Shown here one piece after another: positions 59,249 to 64,000 of a DNA stretch of 64,000 bases. Source of the stretch: Siphonodentalium dalli. Its lineage: Eukaryota > Mollusca > Scaphopoda > Gadilida > Siphonodentaliidae. The stretch is taken from contig CP136062.1 in assembly GCA_032622095.1 (NCBI GenBank), positions 39,122,918-39,186,917 of the forward strand. Direction: 5' to 3'. Under the pieces are notes generated by a model. The model was not told the origin of the DNA. It saw nothing but the letters and a program-made list of their open reading frames with translations, and ran no database searches. A program made the translations under genes and the position numbers. Each line of letters opens with the position of its first letter. Positions within the stretch are counted from its first letter, which is position 1.

Positions 59249-60117
59249 CACAAGGCTTTCGCCAAATTGTAGACATATGCAATGAGATTCCCGTTGTGTA
59301 TCATAAGTAATTTGTCCAGACAACACCAACCGCTATCGGAAAACCCTCCAGTTTGTGATTAAAATGACTGAAGTCCCATTCCGATCGCATAATAACTAAA
59401 CCGTACAAAATATATAGAATACCACCGCTGGTTTCCGGAGATCTCCGTGGCTAAAGTACGATGACGTCAAAATAGTCTAGCAAATTAAAAACACAGATTC
59501 GGAGCCGGATTTTAAGCCATCTACGCAATCGCAGCCAGTTGATAGTTAAATGCGGAAACGGTTTGTGCGCGTGCGGTGTATTTGATTGGCCGAGGCGCTT
59601 GGACACACCTGGAACGCAGAACGCGTTTGATAATTCTACCAACAAGGGTGTTTTAACAGTTTACTACATGTGCACCGCATTCAATGTAATTGTTTGGGTT
59701 TGCATTCGCATTACATTTGCCCGAAATTATACTTAAACATCGTGGAATTAATCGGTTATACAATAACTCGTGGTTTTCTTTGCTCGAGTGCACAATGCAA
59801 AATTCGGAGATCCATACTCGCTATGTAATTACATTTACCTTTCAAATGTGTACAAACAAAAAAACTTCTATGAAGAATGTTTTCATGAACATTTTCAAGC
59901 AATTTAGCAGCTGTGTGAACGTACCCTTATGGACTGGGAAATTAAATTACTCTGTTAACAATTGAGATAGCATATGTTTACAGACTTCGTGCACTTGAGT
60001 GCAAATATAGACTTTCAGATAAGGTGCAAACACCGTTATCGATCTATTGAATCAACATAAAACTAGTACAGACTTGTTTTTGGAGTGGTAGTTTGACATC
60101 CAAAATATATTGTGCAA
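59249..60117. other. Unassigned region upstream of promoter module 2
   Basis: Contains ATGACGTCA (59460-59468, CRE-type) and TTTGATTGGCCGAGG (about 59580, CCAAT-type). GTGCAAATATAGACTTTCAG followed by ATAAGGTG at about 60000-60028 is repeated at 63043-63071. Confidence 0.4.
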
Positions 60118-60262
60118 TAGTTATCGAACACTCACAGACACGTGATCGCCCTTCGAAATTCATATAAATTCAACTAATATTTTGCAGACCTTTATTTCCA
60201 TCCAGACATTCCGAAGATCATCGAAGCATTATACTAACTCGGTAAGTCTTTTCCTTTCTCTT
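60118..60262 (+). promoter_or_regulatory. Promoter and first exon module, copy 2
   Basis: ATAGTTATCGAACAC, E-box CACGTG (60139-60144), TATAAA (60163-60168), a start or exon boundary at TTTTGCAG|ACC (60188), exon to 60241, donor CTCG|GTAAGTC. The exon has no ATG. Homologous over about 150 bp to the minus-strand module at 34440-34600. The conserved words CATATAAATTCAACT, TTTCCATCC and GTAAGNCTTTTC argue that both TATA box and donor matter. Confidence 0.55.
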
Positions 60263-60387
60263 GTACCTAATTTAATTCAACGATGTTGGTGGTTACTATT
60301 GGTATAACCGTGCTATTGGCTGTCAATGATCATACAGATCACCAGATTTTTTTCTGAAATCGATCGTATTGTGCAAATAACTGAAAA

Positions 60388-60515
60388 ATGACAACTTAAG
60401 AAAAACTAACGGTATATTAATTTAATTTTCTTAAGAGCGTCAGTTGGCCTTCCCGCTTCATAGCAATTCAGCTGAACCGCCAACATTAATAGCAAATTAG
60501 AAGGACTGCAACACG
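60388..60515 (+). repeat. Dispersed repeat D, copy 3
   Basis: TGACAACTTAAGAAAAACTA start and CTTCATAGCAATTCAGC; more diverged than copies 1 and 2. Confidence 0.5.
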
Positions 60516-61510
60516 TAACAAGGAGTGGATATTCAGCACGATATTAGCAGCAGACTAAACATACGAACGCATTGAGGTTTTGATGCCAAAATAACGACTG
60601 TTAAAAGAGGAAGTCTCAACACTATTAACATTGTGTCAGCCAAACAAACATTTCAACGACATTTCTTACAAAGAGCGTCCATACTTTCGCTTTTTAAATC
60701 GTTTTCGACGTATTGCTAAAGGGTGGTTATGCGCATGTTTGCGATACCTGTGCCGTATGAATGATATCAAATCTCTTATCTTCCTAATTTGGCGGGGGGG
60801 GTGGAAACAAAATGTTGTCCGGGCACGTATGCCGGTGTGGGTGACGGTCGATGGGACCAAGAAACAATTTTTTCAGCAACTCAAAATTTGTTTTCCTGCA
60901 AGTCTTTTGACTGTTTTTGCAATTTGTTTGGCTTAAAACACCTTAGATTAATAGAAATAATGTAATTATAACTGCTAACTGATTGCAGGAAGTTATCGTG
61001 TTGTATTTTGTTGCAAATTTTGAAATCCAAGATAGCCGCTGGCAGCCATGTTTTTTGGCCGAATGATCTCAAAATGACTCGTTCCTATTTACATGTCAAT
61101 GTTAACATCCATGACAAATAGTAAATAGAAATTCATATACAGCTGTTTACAGTGACCCCCCCCCCCCCCCGACAAAAAATTGGATGCGGGGGTGGGTGAG
61201 TCCCAACAATGGTCGAAAGTAAAACATCAGCATACGTGCCTGGACATTTTTTCCGACCCACCACCCCTGAATTTGGTCAAATTAGTTTGACTCAATTCAC
61301 CATCAGTTGGAAGTTATACAACCTTAGGGGATTTGGTTGGACATTATCTGCAGTTGGAAAGCTTGGAATATCAGTGGGATATCAAAGATAGAGGTGGCGC
61401 TAGGTGGCGTGCCAATTCAATTTCCCCAAGTTGGGATTTTTGTATGATTCAATGGGATGGGTGTGCAGTATAGAGAAAAGGTTCGTACCTTGCATGTTGC
61501 GACTGAGATA
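60516..61510. other. Putative intron or unassigned sequence
   Basis: ORF 60631-60936 not recognised. C-run near 61158. Overlapping CTCF-like words GAGGTGGCGCT and CTAGGTGGCG at 61391-61410. Confidence 0.4.
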
Positions 61511-61520
61511 TTTTGTTTAG

Positions 61521-61869
61521 ACGAAAGATAAAATATTTTCTTTACTTTTGGCATTTGTTGTATGATAATATTTCAGCGTTTAGTGCAAATCATATTAAAA
61601 TATTGTATTCGCTGTTCGGGATAACGAGTGAGCGATTAATTATCGCTTCGTGCATGGACAATGAAAAGAGGTCTCGCTATTATAGAGCGTGTGTTGTCAT
61701 TTCTTGCCAAAGCGTCTTATCTGTCCGGGCAGCTCCAAATATTTGTTTAAACATTTGTATAATATTATGGATTGACGGTTCAATAACGCAAAGAGATGTT
61801 TGTGTTGATACTATATCTAAGAAACATATTCTTATAACGCATGAAATCATGCATATTATAGAAAATTGA
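61521..61869 (+). CDS. Candidate terminal exon, unknown protein
   Basis: Open plus-strand frame following an acceptor-like ATTTTGTTTAG (ending 61520) and stopping at 61867-61869. AATAAA at about 61894, about 25 bases past the stop. The peptide (SANHIKILYSLFGITSERL, CMDNEKRSRYYRACVVISC) is Cys- and Ile-rich with no family that I recognise and could be a chance frame. Position 1.3 kb downstream of promoter module 2 on the same strand makes it a candidate for that transcript. Confidence 0.2.
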
Positions 61870-62084
61870 CGTTGAATTTTTGGTGAACAACCATTAATAA
61901 AAGTTAATTGCAACTTTGAAATGTGCGTATATCGCACCTTATTTATGAAGAAATAGTTTTATAGTCATTTATATTAATCGTATATAATGTGTCATTCGAT
62001 CACGATCATAGTGTATATATTTGAACATTTTATATATGTTAATTTACATTTATATTATATAGTGTGTGCACAGGTTTGTGTTGC

Positions 62085-62172
62085 ACAATTGATAAATTAT
62101 AATGAATTTCCAAACATTAGAGCTGCGTTAGAGATGTTGGTTTCGAAAGCATACACATTAGGATGTAATTAA
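62085..62172 (+). CDS. Candidate short terminal exon, unknown
   Basis: The sequence after an acceptor-like GTGTGTGCACAG (about 62061-62072) is open to a stop at 62170-62172 (NYNEFPNIRAALEMLVSKAY). AATAAA follows at 62221-62226. An alternative or additional 3' end for the transcript from module 2. Weak evidence. Confidence 0.2.
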
Positions 62173-62499
62173 CCTGTATGTGAACACGTGCCCGTCCCCT
62201 AACTTGTAAGCATGTATACCAATAAACGCTGTCGTCGTGGACTCCGGCGCGGCTTGATGGCAATGATAGTGTTATCATTATTGGAGAATTGAGAATACTT
62301 ATTCAATAGGACATCGACCCTATCGCCATGCCCCGCACATCCCTCTGGTTACATATTTATCTCGTGTCGAGTACTAAGGTAACTATACTATGTTCTATTT
62401 TGAACGAACTTATATTTCTGTAGAACCAAAAAAAAACCTTGCCCATATTAATCTGAAACTTTGTCAATACGGAGAACACATTTATGTCCACTGAGCTAA

Positions 62500-62616
62500 T
62501 ACTTATCACGTGACCATACTCTTATAATACTCTTTATCCAGTGCGAACGATTCTCATTTTCAGAATCAATAATCGCAGAACCGCAGCACCACACGTCTAG
62601 TACTTCCAATAATAAG
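62500..62616 (+). promoter_or_regulatory. Promoter and first exon module, copy 3
   Basis: Same order as module 2: CACGTG (62507-62512), TATAAT (62523-62528), start region near CCAGTGCGAACG, a CAG at 62565, exon without ATG, donor AATAAG|GTAAGC (GT 62617-62618). Sequence similarity to modules 1 and 2 is weak outside these words, so shared ancestry is less certain. Confidence 0.4.
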
Positions 62617-63071
62617 GTAAGCATGTTTTTATTTTTCTCTAAACCTATTCGGAAGAATCACTAATGTTATAAAATCCGACCTGTCACGTCATGAATTCAA
62701 TTATTATATTTTCATATAGTTCAATGTGGACACTGCCTGTGAGTGAATTAGACGCATACACCAAAAATTATAATTCGAAATAATTATTCAAAACAGTGTT
62801 GTACGTTAGTTTGTGCACAATACAAACAGTGTTGTACGTTAGTCGATGCACAATAATGCTTTTTGCGATGTTCTGGAGATGATTTGATTTTGCTTTGCTG
62901 AATAATTGCTAACAGTACTGTAAATGCTCCTTTCATCGGGAACTGTAATGCACGACCTTTGTTTCCGCATAAATAGGGAAATAGTGGATTTGGTCATGTC
63001 AAATTAACTGCATGTAACTTGTTGCAGCGGCCAAATTCCAAATGTGCAAATATAGACTTTCAGATAAGGCG

Positions 63072-63169
63072 CACAGGTCCCCAGAACAAAAATTGACCCC
63101 ACCGCCAATAGTACTTAATCCTCTATAGTACTATTGGGGTGGGGTAAATATTTGTTCTGGGGACCTGTG
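63072..63169. mobile_element. 98-bp hairpin MITE with 8-bp target duplication
   Basis: Terminal inverted repeat CACAGGTCCCCAGAACAAA with complementary interior arms. ATAAGGCG is duplicated exactly on both sides (63064-63071, 63170-63177). The related sequence at about 60000-60030 shows the empty site. Eight-base duplications fit hAT-type transposases. Confidence 0.85.
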
Positions 63170-63179
63170 ATAAGGCGCA

Positions 63180-64000
63180 ATGTTTATTGACATGTTGGTT
63201 CCCGAAAGCATGTAGCACCTTAAGCGAATGGCAAACAATAATAGAACATTTCCACTGTTTTTGGTGACCCCCTACCCCATGCAAACTCTTAAAGCCACCA
63301 TGAACTTAAAGCATATGCTCTCAATATCAATGGACGTTATGGACAAATGGCCAACCTACAAGGAAATATACAATTGATTTAGATGAGTTGGTTCCCGACA
63401 TCCAGCTATACACAAGTCGGCTGACAAATACAAAATTGCGATTGTTTTTGTAGGATCCATAAATGCTATATGAAGATATGAGAACACAGTTTTTTTGTGA
63501 TATCCTCCCCATATTATCTGCGGTAGTTGTATAATGAAGAGTACAAAATTTATATAGATGGATTGGGTTCAGAAAGCCATTAACACTTTAAGAAAAGCGG
63601 CTGGCAAATCAGAAAGGCTAATCTTCTATGTTTTGATGACCAATACCCTTTATGAAGTTTTGAACAGAATATATTCTGAAACAATACACTCTCAATGTTA
63701 ACTGCGACGTGGCAAAATGGCTATTCTATGCGTCGCTTTCCGACAACATGTGACACTTTGCAAAAAGCGGCTGGCAAATTTAAAAAATGCGATTATCACT
63801 ACTTTTGTGACCATCTATCCCATTTGAAGTCTTGCCAGCACCAGGGACTGGATGGTCATGCATGCTCATAGTTTTAACTGATGGTGTAAACAACGGGTAG
63901 TTTGACCGGGAAGTACAAATTGTATATGTATATATGTGTTGGTTCTACAAATCCTGGGACATTTTACAATAATGGGCTGGCAAATATTTATACGAAATGC
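63180..64000 (+). repeat. ~185-bp diverged tandem array, runs off the edge
   Basis: Unit marker GTTGGTTCCCGA-like with GCGGCTGGCAAAT and TTTTGTGACC words. Starts near 63191, 63378, 63555, 63724 and 63928. Confidence 0.7.

Noticed and set aside
1-64000. tRNA, rRNA, CRISPR arrays, telomeric repeats
   Set aside because: No tRNA B-box with cloverleaf, no rRNA core, no regularly spaced direct repeats with unique spacers and no TTAGGG arrays were seen; the tandem arrays present lack unique spacers.

Overview
The window is nuclear DNA from a multicellular animal. It is AT-rich and gene-poor, has intron-style splice signals and no bacterial operons, and is packed with non-LTR retrotransposons, inverted-repeat elements and tandem arrays. 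Several repeat styles recall those I associate with marine lophotrochozoans (mollusc, annelid, brachiopod): short modules ending in GACAGACA or CGGACGGACG tracts, and LINEs with a C-terminal CCHC-like finger. The phylum is an inference and cannot be fixed from the sequence alone.

Layout. 0-1.5 kb: 3' end of a frameshifted LINE. 1.8-7.4 kb: a ~0.7 kb repeat unit split by two composite insertions bounded by 460-bp TIR elements. 7.4-7.7 kb: a tandem cluster of CTCF-like motifs. 8.6-11.5 kb: a ~1.1 kb duplication holding a minus-strand exon with an ITAM-like tyrosine pair; the second copy has a frameshift. 11.6-15.9 kb: a ~600-bp satellite interrupted by four head-to-tail modular elements. 16.1-20.2 kb: a ~1 kb inverted repeat, each arm carrying a TATA/first-exon/donor layout, around a broken C2H2 zinc-finger gene. 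21.0-24.7 kb: a candidate TIR-bounded block with nested repeats. 27.6-29.4 kb: an element with 41-bp TIRs. 30.5-32.0 kb: two LINE pieces in opposite orientation, as twin priming would leave. 32.9-34.2 kb: a tandem array split by an 801-bp foldback element. 34.4-34.6 kb: a minus-strand promoter and first exon. 34.85-39.07 kb: a ~0.7 kb long inverted repeat rich in ATGGCNGC words. 39.6-43.4 kb: a nearly whole but decayed CR1/L2-like LINE (endonuclease, reverse transcriptase, C-terminal finger) with two nested LINE 3' ends. 46.5-47.1 kb: a LINE ORF1 fragment. 49.4-49.7 kb: a convincing terminal coding exon with poly(A) signals. 50-51.3 kb and 56.1-56.5 kb: satellites. 57.4-57.8 kb: a TTAA-flanked piggyBac-like MITE. 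60.1-62.6 kb: two more promoter/first-exon modules. 63.07-63.17 kb: a hairpin MITE with a perfect 8-bp target duplication. A ~185-bp array runs off the right edge.

No complete intact protein gene was found. The best host-gene signals are two minus-strand exons (9519-9667 and 49557-49695), a broken zinc-finger gene (18190-18544), and a family of TATA promoter plus non-coding first-exon modules. Two of these modules, at 34.5 kb and 60.2 kb, are clearly homologous and lie in opposite orientation; a third at 62.5 kb shares only the layout. All alignments were made by eye, so percent identities are not given and repeat boundaries are approximate unless stated.
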